Below, in pieces: positions 49,437-60,250 of a stretch of DNA of 64,000 nucleotides. Each line of letters opens with the position of its first letter. The stretch's first letter is position 1. The stretch comes from Prevotella sp. (lineage in GTDB: Bacteria > Bacteroidota > Bacteroidia > Bacteroidales > Bacteroidaceae), in contig JAEEWT010000002.1 of assembly GCA_016287755.1 (NCBI GenBank), positions 1-64,000 on the forward strand. The letters are read 5' to 3'. A program made the translations under genes and the position numbers. Below the pieces are notes generated by a model. That model was not told the origin of the DNA. It saw only the letters and a list, made by a program, of their open reading frames with translations, and did not search any database.

Positions 49437-50378
49437 ATGAGCACAGAGAACATGACGCAGATTCTGACAAGGACAGTGGAGGAACTGTCTGAAAAGGAAT
49501 CTTTGCAAGGGTTATTCCACGAGCACCGCGACGGCGACCCGTTGCCTTCCAGTAAGGCTTTGGAGGAAATTATTGATCTTTCCCGCTCGATTCTTTTCCC
49601 AGGATATTTCGGTAAGTCAACCGTAAATATCAACACCATCAGATACCATATCGGAGTGAACATCGAAAGACTCCACAAACTCTTGGCCGACCAGATTCAG
49701 GCAGGACTCTGTTTTGCCGATGGTAACACCTCGGAGAGCTATGAGGAACGTACAGCCTGCAGGATGAATGCCGAACGACTGGCCTTGGAGTTGATTAGCA
49801 GATACCCCAAGATCAGGAAAATCCTGGCTACGGATGTGATTGCAGCCTATAATGGTGATCCCGCAGCAGAGAACTACGGGGAGATCATCTCCTGTTATCC
49901 CATCATCAAAACACTGGTCAACTACCGCATTGCCCATGAGCTGCTGGTTCTTGGCGTTCCACTTATTCCAAGAATCATCACAGAGATGGCGCACTCCGAG
50001 ACGGGTATTGACATTCATCCGGGCGCGCAGATCGGTCATCATTTCACCATCGACCACGGAACAGGTGTGGTGATTGGTGCTACTTGCATCATCGGCAATA
50101 ACGTGAAACTCTATCAGGGAGTGACGCTGGGAGCCAAGAGCTTCCCGCTGGATGAGCATGGGAATCCCATCAAGGGCATTCCCCGTCACCCGATTCTCGA
50201 AGATGACGTGGTGGTCTATTCCAATGCCACCATCTTAGGACGAATCACCATCGGTAAGGGCTGCGTGGTGGGTGCCAACCTCTGGATTACTCGCGACATG
50301 AAGCCGAATACAAAGAAGTACAAACAAGAGAAGACTGACAATTTAGATATCGAATTCAATCATGGAACAGGCATTTGA
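49437..50378 (+). CDS. cysE: Serine O-acetyltransferase
   Basis: A 313-residue enzyme making O-acetylserine from serine and acetyl-CoA, the first step of cysteine synthesis. After an alpha-helical N-terminal domain the left-handed beta-helix begins near residue 180, with hexapeptide turns and the active-site segment IDIHPGAQIGHHFTIDHGTG (residues about 182-203). It continues VVIGATCIIGNNV and ILGRITIGKGCVVGAN. Length fits the longer EpsC-like type. It overlaps the methyltransferase gene by 17 nt. Confidence 0.93.
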   Translation: MSTENMTQILTRTVEELSEKESLQGLFHEHRDGDPLPSSKALEEIIDLSRSILFPGYFGKSTVNINTIRYHIGVNIERLHKLLADQIQAGLCFADGNTSESYEERTACRMNAERLALELISRYPKIRKILATDVIAAYNGDPAAENYGEIISCYPIIKTLVNYRIAHELLVLGVPLIPRIITEMAHSETGIDIHPGAQIGHHFTIDHGTGVVIGATCIIGNNVKLYQGVTLGAKSFPLDEHGNPIKGIPRHPILEDDVVVYSNATILGRITIGKGCVVGANLWITRDMKPNTKKYKQEKTDNLDIEFNHGTGI

Positions 50379-51903
50379 ACTCATTGCCAAGACCTTTATG
50401 GGACTGGAGCCCATCTTGGCACAAGAGCTGACAGAACTGGGAGCTGACAATGTGCAGATTGGCAGACGAATGGTGTCATTTACCGGTAACAAGGAGATGA
50501 TGTACCGCGCTAACTTCCAACTGCACACGGCTATACGCATCCTCAAACCCATCAAACACTTCAAAGCCTTGTCGGCCGACGATGTCTATGAGGAGGTGAA
50601 GAAGATTGACTGGAGCGACTATCTGACAAGTAAAAACACCTTTGCGGTGGATTCCGTGGTGTTCTCAGAAGAGTTCCGCCATTCTAAATTTGTAGCATAT
50701 AAAGTGAAGGATGCCATCGTTGACCAGTTCAGGGAGAACACGGGAATCCGTCCTAATGTGTCGGTATCCAACCCTGACATCCGACTGCATATCCATATTG
50801 CAGACGACAAGGCGACACTTTGTCTGGATTCCAGCGGTGAGAGTCTGCACCGTAGAGGCTATCGACAGGAATCAGTGGAAGCTCCCTTAAACGAAGTGCT
50901 GGCAGCCGGTATGATCCTGATGAGCGGCTGGAAAGGGGAAACCGATTTTATCGACCCGATGTGCGGTAGCGGTACGCTACTTATAGAAGCTGCCCTGATT
51001 GCCCGGAATATGTCGCCCGGTGTTTTCCGCAAAGAATATGCGTTTGAGAAATGGCCCGACTTCGACAAAGATCTGTTCGACATGATCTATAATGATGAAT
51101 CGAAGGAACGTGACTTCGAACATCACATCTATGGATACGATATCGACATGAAGGCGGTGAACACGGCAAGGATGAACATCCGAGCAGCCGGTCTGACCAA
51201 GGATATCACGGTGGAGCAACTCGATTTCGCCGATTTCAAACAGCCTGCAGAGAAGGCCATTATGATTACCAATCCGCCTTATGGGGAACGCATCTCCACG
51301 CCGAACCTGCTGGCTACTTACAAGATGATTGGCGAGAAACTGAAGCATGAGTTCCAGGGGAACAATGCATGGATTCTCAGCTATCGTGAAGAGTGCTTCG
51401 AGCAGATCGGTCTGCGTCCAAGTATCAAGATTCCCGTGTTTAATGGCTCTCTTGAATGCGAGTTCCGTAAGTATCAGATGTTCCAAGGGAAGCTCAAGGA
51501 GTTCCGCAGCGAAGGTAACATCCTGAAGACGGAAGAGGAGAAGGAGACCATGGCCGAGAAGCATCGCTTCAAGAAGAACAGGGAGTTCAAGAAACGAATG
51601 GATGAGGACGAGGCCAACGAAACGGGAGATATCCGCTCATTTACCTTCCATAAGCATCATCCTGCCTTCGATGAAAGGATGTTCGAACGCAAGGAAGAAC
51701 GGTCGTTCCGTCGCAGTCGTGACCGTGAAGATGGCGACCGACAGGAAGGTAGACCGTTCAGGGGGAAAGACGGTTTCAAGGGGAAACGGGATTTCCGCGA
51801 CGGAAGAAACGGCAAGGGCGACTTCAAAGGCAAAGGCGGTAAGCGCTTTGATAAAACAGAAGGTAGGAATTTCAAAAAGAACAACAAAAGATATGATGAT
51901 TAA
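50362..51903 (+). CDS. THUMP-domain 23S rRNA methyltransferase (RlmL N-terminal-type) with charged tail
   Basis: A 513-residue SAM-dependent RNA methyltransferase. The THUMP RNA-binding region covers about 1-160. The Rossmann methyltransferase domain has DPMCGSGTLLIEAAL near 197 and the catalytic NPPYGER near 303, as in RlmL/TrmG enzymes that make m2G in 23S rRNA. From about 385 to the end the protein is a low-complexity tail of Lys, Arg, Gly, Asp and Phe (GKDGFKGKRDF, RDGRNGKGDFKGKG), resembling RGG/RNA-helicase tails and probably an extra RNA-binding segment. It overlaps both neighbours (17 and 11 nt). Confidence 0.88.
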   Translation: MEQAFELIAKTFMGLEPILAQELTELGADNVQIGRRMVSFTGNKEMMYRANFQLHTAIRILKPIKHFKALSADDVYEEVKKIDWSDYLTSKNTFAVDSVVFSEEFRHSKFVAYKVKDAIVDQFRENTGIRPNVSVSNPDIRLHIHIADDKATLCLDSSGESLHRRGYRQESVEAPLNEVLAAGMILMSGWKGETDFIDPMCGSGTLLIEAALIARNMSPGVFRKEYAFEKWPDFDKDLFDMIYNDESKERDFEHHIYGYDIDMKAVNTARMNIRAAGLTKDITVEQLDFADFKQPAEKAIMITNPPYGERISTPNLLATYKMIGEKLKHEFQGNNAWILSYREECFEQIGLRPSIKIPVFNGSLECEFRKYQMFQGKLKEFRSEGNILKTEEEKETMAEKHRFKKNREFKKRMDEDEANETGDIRSFTFHKHHPAFDERMFERKEERSFRRSRDREDGDRQEGRPFRGKDGFKGKRDFRDGRNGKGDFKGKGGKRFDKTEGRNFKKNNKRYDD

Positions 51904-54091
51904 TAGCAGGAGTATCGTATTATCCGTTCTCCTTTCTTTCCTTATGATTCCATTATCAATGAACGCCCAGCAGCTGTTTACGCTGGAAGACCTGAACTAC
52001 GGTGGTAAGAACGCTCACAACTTGGCGGCCAAGAACATGTGGCTCACATGGTGGGGCGACCAGCTTGTGCAGACCGATGTGGAAGAATGCTACACCATAG
52101 ATGCCAGGACGGGAAAGAAGGAGGTGCTCTTCACACTTGATGAAGTAAACAAGTGGATCAAGAGCGATGATGAGCGTTTTGTGCGCCATTTGATGAATGT
52201 CATCTTCCCCTACCCTGACAAGCCTCTGGCTGCCATGGGTAACCGTCATGCCTATATATTGGTTGACTTCAAACAGAAGCAAATTGTATGGCAGGACAGT
52301 ATATCAGGACAGGACAGCAATGATTGGAACGCTGCTTCGCGAGCCACGGCTTATATCAAGGACCAGCAACTGTATGTGGCCGACGGTGAGGGACATGAAC
52401 ATCAGCTCACCACCGACGGCTCGCGCGAAATCGTCTATGGTCAGAGCGTACACCGTAATGAGTTCGGCATTGAAAAGGGAACATTCTGGAGTCCTGACGG
52501 ACAGAAACTGGCTTTTTACCGTATGGACCAAAGCATGGTGACGGATTATCCACAGGTTGACCTCAGTCCGTACACGGAAAAGGGAATTGCCAAGGTGGAT
52601 CCCGACAAATACCCCATGGCGGGAGGTAACACCCATGTGGTAACCGTAGGCATATACAACCTCCAGACAAACAAGACCATCTATCTGCAGACTCCTGTCA
52701 CAGATGTTTCTCCGACAGCGTTGCAGCAGACGTGCTATTTCACGAATATCGCCTGGAGTCCCGACTCGAAAACAGTCTATATGTTCGAGTTGAACCGCGA
52801 CCAGAACGACTGTCGCCTGGTTTCGTATGACGCAACAACTGGCACAAGAATGAAGGAGATCTACCGTGAGACGAGTGAGAAATACGTGGAGCCGCTGCAT
52901 CCCATCCAGTTCCTGCCATGGGACAACACGAAGTTCCTGATGCTGAGTCAGCGCGATGGTTATAACCACATTTATTTATATAATACTGACGGTAAGTGCC
53001 TTCGTCAGCTGACCAGTGGTTCATGGGTAGTATCAGATATCTTAGGCTTCAACAAAAAGCAGAAGACCATCATCTTCAAGGGCAACAAGGAGCACCCCCT
53101 GCATCAGCGTCTGTACAGTGTCAGCATGACAGGAAAGAGGCAACAGTTGGAAACAGTAGATGGTGTTCATAACGCTGTTGTTTCACCATCTGGTAACTTC
53201 CTCATCGACAGATTCTCCACACCAACAAGAGCGCGTGTCATTGATGTGGTGGACCTTACCAAGAAGAGCCCTCAGCACACGAACCTCTTGGAGGCAGAAG
53301 ACCCGTGGAAAGGATATCAGCAGCCCATCTTTGAATGCGGAAGCATCAAGGCGGCTGATGGCATCACCGACCTCTATTATAGAATGGTGAAACCCGCAGA
53401 CTTCAACCCAGAGAAGAAATACCCCACCGTGATTTACGTCTATGGCGGTCCGCATGCCCATAACGTGGAAGCATCATGGCACTGGGGAAGCAGGTCGTGG
53501 GAGACCTACATGGCACAGAAAGGCTACCTGCTCTTCATCCTTGACAACCGAGGATCGGAGAACAGAGGACGTGACTTTGAGCAGGCCACCTTCCGTCAGT
53601 TGGGACAGATTGAGATGCAGGACCAGATGAAAGGTGTAGAATACCTGAAATCACTGTCATATGTTGATCAAGACAGGATGGGCGTTCACGGCTGGAGCTT
53701 CGGTGGATTCATGACCATTTCCCTGATGACCAACTATCCTGACGTGTTCAAGGTAGGTGTGGCAGGCGGTCCGGTGATCGACTGGCACTGGTACGAGGTG
53801 ATGTACGGAGAACGCTATATGGACACGCCCCAGTCGAACCCTGAGGGCTACGAGAAAACCAGTCTGCTGAGCAAAGCCAAGAATCTGAAGGGTAAGCTGC
53901 AGATCATCACAGGCTATAACGATGAAACCGTAGTGCCGCAGCACTGTCTGTCGTTCCTTGCCGAGTGCATCAAGGCAGGTACCCAGCCCGACTTCTTCGT
54001 CTATCCTGGTGAACCGCACAATATGCGGGGACATCAGAGCGTTCATCTCCATGAAAGGATTACACAGTATTTTGAAGACTATCTAAAATAA
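51893..54091 (+). CDS. S9 family dipeptidyl peptidase IV-like protease
   Basis: A 732-residue secreted prolyl-type peptidase that removes X-Pro dipeptides from peptides. After a signal peptide ([19 protein letters not shown]) comes a beta-propeller domain (about 40-480) and an alpha/beta hydrolase domain. The catalytic triad is Ser in HGWSFGGFM near 601, Asp in GYNDETVVP near 676 and His in GEPHNMRG near 707. Length is typical for periplasmic DPP4 of Bacteroidetes. The ATG at 51893 is inside the last codons of the methyltransferase gene; the longer upstream frame is just its shadow. Confidence 0.93.
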   Translation: MMINSRSIVLSVLLSFLMIPLSMNAQQLFTLEDLNYGGKNAHNLAAKNMWLTWWGDQLVQTDVEECYTIDARTGKKEVLFTLDEVNKWIKSDDERFVRHLMNVIFPYPDKPLAAMGNRHAYILVDFKQKQIVWQDSISGQDSNDWNAASRATAYIKDQQLYVADGEGHEHQLTTDGSREIVYGQSVHRNEFGIEKGTFWSPDGQKLAFYRMDQSMVTDYPQVDLSPYTEKGIAKVDPDKYPMAGGNTHVVTVGIYNLQTNKTIYLQTPVTDVSPTALQQTCYFTNIAWSPDSKTVYMFELNRDQNDCRLVSYDATTGTRMKEIYRETSEKYVEPLHPIQFLPWDNTKFLMLSQRDGYNHIYLYNTDGKCLRQLTSGSWVVSDILGFNKKQKTIIFKGNKEHPLHQRLYSVSMTGKRQQLETVDGVHNAVVSPSGNFLIDRFSTPTRARVIDVVDLTKKSPQHTNLLEAEDPWKGYQQPIFECGSIKAADGITDLYYRMVKPADFNPEKKYPTVIYVYGGPHAHNVEASWHWGSRSWETYMAQKGYLLFILDNRGSENRGRDFEQATFRQLGQIEMQDQMKGVEYLKSLSYVDQDRMGVHGWSFGGFMTISLMTNYPDVFKVGVAGGPVIDWHWYEVMYGERYMDTPQSNPEGYEKTSLLSKAKNLKGKLQIITGYNDETVVPQHCLSFLAECIKAGTQPDFFVYPGEPHNMRGHQSVHLHERITQYFEDYLK

Positions 54092-54099
54092 CAAACGCC

Positions 54100-55452
54100 A
54101 TGCGTATAAATGCGATTGTGCCGGAATTCCCGGCAAAGAAAAAGACAGCGATGTTTCCTGGTATTGAACTCAGGAAGAGTTTGAGAATCTTATTGTTGGG
54201 CAGTGGCGGTCGTGAACACGCCCTTGCCTGGAAAATCGCCCAGAGCAAGAAATGCGAGAAGCTGTTCATCGCCCCTGGAAATGCAGGAACCTCTGAGGTT
54301 GGAGAGAACGTACCTATCGGTGTGAACGAATTCGACAAGCTGAAAGACTTTGTCGTGGACAACCTCATTGACATGGTGGTGGTAGGACCGGAGGATCCCT
54401 TGGTTAAAGGCATCTACGATGAGTTCCTCAGCGATGAACGCACAGCGAATGTTCCTGTGATCGGTCCTTCGAAGAAAGGTGCCGTACTCGAAGGCAGTAA
54501 GGACTTTGCCAAGGGATTCATGCAGCGTCACAACATTCCCACCGCTAAATACCAGACATTCGATGGTGAGCATGTGAAGGAAGGACTGGCCTTCCTTGAA
54601 ACCCTCCAGCCTCCTTATGTACTCAAGGCCGACGGTCTGTGTGCTGGTAAAGGCGTTTTGATTCTCCCTACCCTCGAAGAGGCTAAGAAGGAGTTCCAGG
54701 AGATGCTCGGTGGCATGTTCGGCAACGCTTCCGCCAGTGTGGTCATCGAGGAGTTCCTGAGTGGTATAGAGTGTTCGGTATTCGTCCTGACCGACGGTCA
54801 GCACTACAAGATCTTACCAGAAGCAAAAGACTACAAGCGCATTGGTGAGCATGATACGGGTTTGAACACAGGTGGTATGGGAAGTGTTACACCTGTCACC
54901 TTTGCCACCAAGGAGTGGATGCAGAAGGTGGAAGACCGCATCATCCGTCCTACCGTGGAAGGTCTGGCTGAAGAGAACATCGACTATAAGGGATTCATCT
55001 TCTTCGGCCTGATCAACGTGAACGGTGAGCCGATGGTGATTGAATACAACTGTCGTATGGGTGACCCAGAGACCGAGAGTGTGATGCTCCGTCTGAAGAG
55101 CGACATCGTGGATCTGTTTGTTGGTGTGGCCAATGGTGATCTTGACACCAAGAAGGTGGAATTTGATGAGCGTGCTGCCGTCTGCGTGGTATTGGTCAGC
55201 GGCGGCTATCCCCAAGCCTATAAGAAAGGTTATCCCATTACTGGTCTTGATCAGGTAGAGGGAAGTATCGTCTTCCATATGGGAACAGCCCAGAAAGACG
55301 GTCAGGTGGTAACAGCCGGCGGTCGTGTGATTGCCGTGAGCAGCTATGGCGCCAACAAGGAAGAGGCCTTGAAGAAATCCTTTGAGGAAGCTCAGAAGAT
55401 TCAGTTTACAGACAAATACTTCCGTTCGGATATCGGGGCAGACTTGAAGTAA
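54100..55452 (+). CDS. purD: Phosphoribosylamine-glycine ligase
   Basis: A 450-residue ATP-grasp enzyme of purine synthesis that joins glycine to phosphoribosylamine. It shows [15 protein letters not shown] near the N-terminus, [10 protein letters not shown], the ATP-grasp core [12 protein letters not shown] near 168, GGMGSVTP near 258, and [12 protein letters not shown] near 310. The usual protein starts at the [11 protein letters not shown] motif and is about 425 residues. Here 27 extra residues precede it, with no known domain. A TTG at 54181, preceded by AGGAAGAG, or the ATG at 54151 are other possible starts. Confidence 0.93.
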   Translation: MRINAIVPEFPAKKKTAMFPGIELRKSLRILLLGSGGREHALAWKIAQSKKCEKLFIAPGNAGTSEVGENVPIGVNEFDKLKDFVVDNLIDMVVVGPEDPLVKGIYDEFLSDERTANVPVIGPSKKGAVLEGSKDFAKGFMQRHNIPTAKYQTFDGEHVKEGLAFLETLQPPYVLKADGLCAGKGVLILPTLEEAKKEFQEMLGGMFGNASASVVIEEFLSGIECSVFVLTDGQHYKILPEAKDYKRIGEHDTGLNTGGMGSVTPVTFATKEWMQKVEDRIIRPTVEGLAEENIDYKGFIFFGLINVNGEPMVIEYNCRMGDPETESVMLRLKSDIVDLFVGVANGDLDTKKVEFDERAAVCVVLVSGGYPQAYKKGYPITGLDQVEGSIVFHMGTAQKDGQVVTAGGRVIAVSSYGANKEEALKKSFEEAQKIQFTDKYFRSDIGADLK

Positions 55453-55454
55453 GG

Positions 55455-56378
55455 ATGAAGCGATTCCAGAACAAGGTGGCGGAGAGCCGTTATGCACTGA
55501 CACTGATGGCTATATATGCCTTAGGTGTATGGTATCTGGGCGGACTGGTGGAGAACCAACTGTATCTGCAGTTGGCTTTCCTTGGTGTATCTACCTATCT
55601 GATGATGGAGATCAACAACAGCAATGCCCTCATCCGCGTCTACAGTCGTATGGTGTCGTGTTCGTTTCTTGCCCTCACCTCCATGGCCACCTTTCTGTTT
55701 CCATCGTTACGGGAATCCATTGTACAACTCTGTCTCATCACATCCTACACCATTATCTTCCATATCTATCAGGACAAAGATTCACCAGGACTGATGTTCT
55801 ACGCATTTCTTTGTCTGGGTATTGCCAGTGTACTGTTTATACAAGTGCTCTATTTCGTACCGCTGCTATGGATACTCATCGGCTTCAAGATGATGGCTTT
55901 CAGCTTCCGTATGTTCTTTGCATCAATCGTTGGACTGATCACCCCTTATTGGTTTCTGGCACCGTTGAGTTTTTTCACAGGACATTTTGACTCGCTCGTG
56001 GAGCATATCACAAGCATTGCCTACTTCCAGCCCCTGTTCCAATATCAGCGGTTCAACGATCACCACTACATCACCTTTGCCTTTGTCTGTCTGGTAGCAC
56101 TCATCGGAATGGTTCATTACCTCCGTAACAGTCATATGGACAAAATCCGCACACAGATGATCTACGAGTTGTTGATGTGGATGAACCTGTTCACCGTGGT
56201 GTTCATCGTCCTGCAACCCCAGCACTTTGAGATTCTGTTGGGAATGATGATTGTCAATACGAGTCCGTTCATCGGGCATTTCCTCGCCCTGACACATACC
56301 AAGCTTACGAATGTAACGTTCTATATGCTGATCTTCCTTATCCTGTTCATCACAGCATACAACCTATGGATACCCTGA
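55455..56378 (+). CDS. Polytopic membrane protein, unknown function
   Basis: A 307-residue protein of eight or nine hydrophobic helices (from about 14-32, 35-50, 65-85, 90-105, 112-155, 205-225, 235-255 and 285-305). I do not recognise the family with confidence; it resembles uncharacterised Bacteroidetes membrane proteins such as DUF6427. It has no signal peptidase site and no large soluble domain. It begins 2 nt after purD and overlaps the next gene by 13 nt, so it is in the same run. Confidence 0.7.
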   Translation: MKRFQNKVAESRYALTLMAIYALGVWYLGGLVENQLYLQLAFLGVSTYLMMEINNSNALIRVYSRMVSCSFLALTSMATFLFPSLRESIVQLCLITSYTIIFHIYQDKDSPGLMFYAFLCLGIASVLFIQVLYFVPLLWILIGFKMMAFSFRMFFASIVGLITPYWFLAPLSFFTGHFDSLVEHITSIAYFQPLFQYQRFNDHHYITFAFVCLVALIGMVHYLRNSHMDKIRTQMIYELLMWMNLFTVVFIVLQPQHFEILLGMMIVNTSPFIGHFLALTHTKLTNVTFYMLIFLILFITAYNLWIP

Positions 56379-56818
56379 TTGCCTTTCTCACCCAATATGG
56401 CTATGGGGGTATGTTGGTGGCCGCCTTTCTTGCCGGGAGCTTTTTCCCATTCAGTAGTGAGGCGGTGATGTTAGGACTGCTGGCCACGGGTCTTGACGCA
56501 TGGAAACTCGTTGTGTATGGCTCCATCGGGAATATCCTTGGCTCGATGTTCAACTATGGAGTAGGACGATTGGGACGACTGGACTGGATTGAGAAGTACC
56601 TACATGTCAAGAAGACCGATCTGGATAAGGCACAACAGTTCATGGGCGGTCGTGGTGCCTGGATGGGGTTCTTTGCCTTCCTGCCTATTATCGGCAGTGC
56701 TATCACCATTCTCCTAGGACTCATGCGCGCCAATATCCCCATCTCCCTGTTAAGCATAGCCATCGGAAAGATCCTGCGCTATTGGCTGCTGGTTTATGGA
56801 GCTTCTCTCGTAATCTGA
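56366..56818 (+). CDS. YqaA/DedA-like small membrane protein
   Basis: A 150-residue membrane protein of the YqaA family (SNARE-associated/DedA-like fold). The typical N-terminal segment FLAGSFFPFSSEAVMLGL near residue 20 and the central IIGSAITILLG(L)MR motif near 107 are present. DedA-type proteins act in lipid carrier transport, but the role of YqaA is not established. It overlaps the preceding gene by 13 nt. Confidence 0.8.
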   Translation: MDTLIAFLTQYGYGGMLVAAFLAGSFFPFSSEAVMLGLLATGLDAWKLVVYGSIGNILGSMFNYGVGRLGRLDWIEKYLHVKKTDLDKAQQFMGGRGAWMGFFAFLPIIGSAITILLGLMRANIPISLLSIAIGKILRYWLLVYGASLVI

Positions 56819-56845
56819 AAAAAACATAACATAACGGCTATTTAT

Positions 56846-56876
56846 TTTGTATTGTATTCGTTTATTCGTATCTTTG
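56846..56876 (+). promoter_or_regulatory. Promoter of the DUF2723 operon
   Basis: -33 TTTG (56846-56849), a 19-nt spacer ending CGTTTATTCG and -7 TATCTTTG (56869-56876). The spacer end matches those of the palindromic cassettes, but no mirrored left half is seen here. Confidence 0.75.
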
Positions 56877-56911
56877 CAGGGTATTTTGCAAAAAACAATC
56901 ACATATATAGA

Positions 56912-59900
56912 ATGAAACAGTTTAGGTTAGTAGATAATATACTGGGCTGGGTGGCATTCCTCATTGCAGCCTTTGTATATTGCAGCACCATCGAGCCGAC
57001 AGCCTCGTTCTGGGACTGTCCTGAGTTTATCGTCACTGGGTACAAACTGGAGATCGGTCACCCACCAGGTGCCCCGTTCTTCATGCTCACCGCCAACCTG
57101 TTCTCCCAGTTCGTCAGCGATCCGAGTCAGGTAGCCAGAATGGTGAATACGATGAGTGCCCTGCTATCGGCCTCTTGTATTTTGTTCCTCTTCTGGAGCA
57201 TTACCCATCTGGTGCGCAAGCTCATCCTGAAAGACTGGAGTGAGCTGTCATTACAGAAACTGATTGCCATTGAGGCTTCCGGTATGGTAGGAGCGCTGAT
57301 CTACACATTCAGCGACACGTTCTGGTTCAGTGCAGTGGAAGGAGAGGTCTATGCCTACTCTTCTGCCCTGACAGCCCTGGTATTCTGGCTGATATTGAAA
57401 TGGGAGGACCATGCCGATGAACCCCATGCCGACCGCTGGCTGATTCTGATAACCTACATCACCGGTCTTTCTATCGGTGTTCACCTGCTGAACCTGCTGT
57501 GTGTACCCGCCATCGTGCTGGTATATTACTACAAGCGTTTCCCCAATGCCGACCTGAAGGGTTCGCTCATCGCCTTAGGCATCTCTCTGGTTGTGGTGGC
57601 AGCTATCCTCTACGGCGTAGTGCCTGGAATTATCACTGTAGGAGGATGGTTTGAACTATTCTTCGTAAACACCTTGGGTATGCCGTTCAACACCGGTGAG
57701 ATTATCTATATCATCCTGTTGGTAGCCATCGTGATCTGGGCTATCCATGAAACTTATAAGGAACACCTTACTCGACAGAACATCGCGTTCCTCGCTGCTG
57801 TAGCCATGTTAGGTATTCCCTTCTACAGCTATGGCATCAAGGCCTTCATTATCGGTATCATCGTACTGACTGTCCTCTGGTTCGTTCTCAAGATCCGCAA
57901 GGGCAAGGAACTCCTGATTACAGCTCGGGCCAAGAACACCATGCTTCTGTGTATGCTGATGCTGATGATCGGCTACTCCAGCTACGCCCTGATCGTGATT
58001 CGTTCGTCGGCCAATACTCCGATGGACCAGAACTCACCTGAGGATATCTTCACGTTGGGTAGTTACCTGAGTCGTGAACAATATGGCGAACGTCCGCTGT
58101 TCTACGGACAAGCCTATACCTCACAGGTTTTGTTCGACCGCGACGGTGAATTCTGCAAGCCACGCGTCAACGATGGTGCCCCCATCTATCAGCGCAAGGA
58201 GAAAGCTACGGAAGACGAGAAAGACTCCTACTTCATCGTCCGCCACAAGACCAATTATGTCTATGCCCAGAACATGTTCTTCCCCAGAATGTATGATTCC
58301 GGTCATGCGGCCGCCTATAACAACTGGATGGAAGGTGCTCCAAGCTGGCTACCCAAAGGACATGATGAGCCTTACGACCGTTGTGGGGAACAGGTACTCG
58401 TACATATGCCCTCACAGTTGCAGAACATCTTCTTCTTCCTCTCCTACCAGTGTAACTTCATGTACTGGCGTTATTTCATGTGGAACTTCGCCGGAAGACA
58501 GAATGACATACAGGGACATGGAGAGCTGGAACACGGTAACTGGATTACAGGTATTCCGTTCTTTGACAATGCCCGACTGGGAAATCAGGACAAATTACCT
58601 GATGAGTTGAAAAATAACAAGGGACACAACGTGTTCTACTGTCTGCCGTTGCTGCTCGGCTTGATTGGTTTGTTCTGGCAGGCCTACCGCGGCAAGCGAG
58701 GCATTCAGCAGTTCTGGGTGGTGTTCTTCCTGTTCTTCATGACCGGTTTGGCCATCGTAGTTTACTTGAACCAGACCCCGATGCAGCCGCGTGAACGCGA
58801 CTATGCCTATGCGGGTTCGTTCTATGCCTTCGCCATCTGGTGCGGTATGGGTGTAGCTGCTATCTACGATCTCTTGAAGAAACGTTTGAAGAAAGTGAAC
58901 GGTACTGCCATTGCCGCTATTGTGGGTGTAGCCTGCATGATCGTACCCATCCAAATGGCCAGTCAGACATGGGATGACCACGACCGCTCCGGTCGTTACA
59001 CCTGTCGCGACTTCGGTCAGAACTACCTCATGTCCATGCAGGATGAAGGAAACCCGATCATCTTCACGAATGGTGATAACGATACCTTCCCCTTGTGGTA
59101 TAACCAGGAGGTAGAAGGCGTACGTACCGACACTCGTGTTTGTAACCTGAGTTATCTGCAGACCGACTGGTACATCGACCAGATGCGACGACCAGCCTAT
59201 GACTCACCCTCAGTGCCCATCGCATGGCCACGTCTCGATTACTGCTCTGGCACCAACGAGTATGTGGAGATTGAGGCTGATGCTAAACAAGGATTACTGG
59301 ATTACTATAAGGAGAATCCTGAGGAAGCCAAGAAGCAGTTCGGTGAGGATCCGTTTGAACTGAAGAACATCCTGCAGTATTGGGTGCGCTCCAAGAATAA
59401 AGACCTGCACTTCATTCCCACCGACACGGTCTATGTCACTATCGACAAAGAAGCCGTCAAGAAGAGCGGAATGATGATGGCCAAGGATTCCATCCCCGAT
59501 AAGATGGTAATCTCCCTGAAGGGAAAGAACGCCTTGTACAAGGGTGATCTCATGATGCTCGAGATGATTGCACAGTGCAACTGGACACGTCCTATCTATG
59601 TTGCCATCACCGTGGGTGAGGAGAACTACATGAACCTCGGCGACAACTTCGTTCAGGAAGGACTGGCCAGTCGTATCACCCCGTTCACCACCATCAGCAA
59701 CGGTGCGAAGAACTTCGATACGGAGAAGGTTTATAACAACATGATGAACCGCTTCAAGTTTGGTGGTCTTGAAAAGGAAGGCATCTATCTCGACGAGACC
59801 GTGATGCGCATGTGCTACACCCACCGTCGGCTGTTCGGTCAGCTGGCCATGCACCTGATTTCCGAGAACAAAAACGACAAGGCATTGAAGGCACTGGCTT

Positions 59901-60250
59901 ACGCAGAGAAGGTAATTCCTTCTTATAATGTGCCCTACAACTACCTCAGTGGTGGTCTTGACTTTGCCAAGGCTTATGCCACCATTGGCAAGAAAGCCGA
60001 GGCCCGTAAGATTCTGGACGATGTGTTCAACAACGCCCTGCAGTACATGAACTACTATACGTCGCTCGACAACTACACCATGGCAGGCTACCAGCAGGAT
60101 TGCATGATGCAGGTGTATATCATGCAGCATTGCGTGGAAGTGGCCGATACCATCGACACGAAGTATGGCGACCAGATGTTCAAGAAACTGGAGTCAGTGG
60201 CCAGGGTATATCAAGCCAAGGGCGGACAACTCATGCAACAGCCGGAGTAA
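56912..60250 (+). CDS. DUF2723 membrane protein, O-mannosyltransferase-like
   Basis: A 1112-residue protein. The N-terminal half is a multi-helix membrane domain with the DUF2723 signature EPTASFWDCPEFI near residue 24 and GHPPGAPFF near 46. The human relative TMEM260 is an O-mannosyltransferase, so a polyprenyl-phosphate-sugar-using glycosyltransferase is likely. A large soluble region follows (about 420-1110) with tetratricopeptide-like helices near the C-terminus (LKALAYAEKVIPSYNVPYNY). Bacteroidetes glycosylate many periplasmic and surface proteins at D-S/T sites, which would fit. The ATG at 56912 comes 35 nt after the -7 box; the earlier in-frame start precedes it. Confidence 0.85.
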   Translation: MKQFRLVDNILGWVAFLIAAFVYCSTIEPTASFWDCPEFIVTGYKLEIGHPPGAPFFMLTANLFSQFVSDPSQVARMVNTMSALLSASCILFLFWSITHLVRKLILKDWSELSLQKLIAIEASGMVGALIYTFSDTFWFSAVEGEVYAYSSALTALVFWLILKWEDHADEPHADRWLILITYITGLSIGVHLLNLLCVPAIVLVYYYKRFPNADLKGSLIALGISLVVVAAILYGVVPGIITVGGWFELFFVNTLGMPFNTGEIIYIILLVAIVIWAIHETYKEHLTRQNIAFLAAVAMLGIPFYSYGIKAFIIGIIVLTVLWFVLKIRKGKELLITARAKNTMLLCMLMLMIGYSSYALIVIRSSANTPMDQNSPEDIFTLGSYLSREQYGERPLFYGQAYTSQVLFDRDGEFCKPRVNDGAPIYQRKEKATEDEKDSYFIVRHKTNYVYAQNMFFPRMYDSGHAAAYNNWMEGAPSWLPKGHDEPYDRCGEQVLVHMPSQLQNIFFFLSYQCNFMYWRYFMWNFAGRQNDIQGHGELEHGNWITGIPFFDNARLGNQDKLPDELKNNKGHNVFYCLPLLLGLIGLFWQAYRGKRGIQQFWVVFFLFFMTGLAIVVYLNQTPMQPRERDYAYAGSFYAFAIWCGMGVAAIYDLLKKRLKKVNGTAIAAIVGVACMIVPIQMASQTWDDHDRSGRYTCRDFGQNYLMSMQDEGNPIIFTNGDNDTFPLWYNQEVEGVRTDTRVCNLSYLQTDWYIDQMRRPAYDSPSVPIAWPRLDYCSGTNEYVEIEADAKQGLLDYYKENPEEAKKQFGEDPFELKNILQYWVRSKNKDLHFIPTDTVYVTIDKEAVKKSGMMMAKDSIPDKMVISLKGKNALYKGDLMMLEMIAQCNWTRPIYVAITVGEENYMNLGDNFVQEGLASRITPFTTISNGAKNFDTEKVYNNMMNRFKFGGLEKEGIYLDETVMRMCYTHRRLFGQLAMHLISENKNDKALKALAYAEKVIPSYNVPYNYLSGGLDFAKAYATIGKKAEARKILDDVFNNALQYMNYYTSLDNYTMAGYQQDCMMQVYIMQHCVEVADTIDTKYGDQMFKKLESVARVYQAKGGQLMQQPE

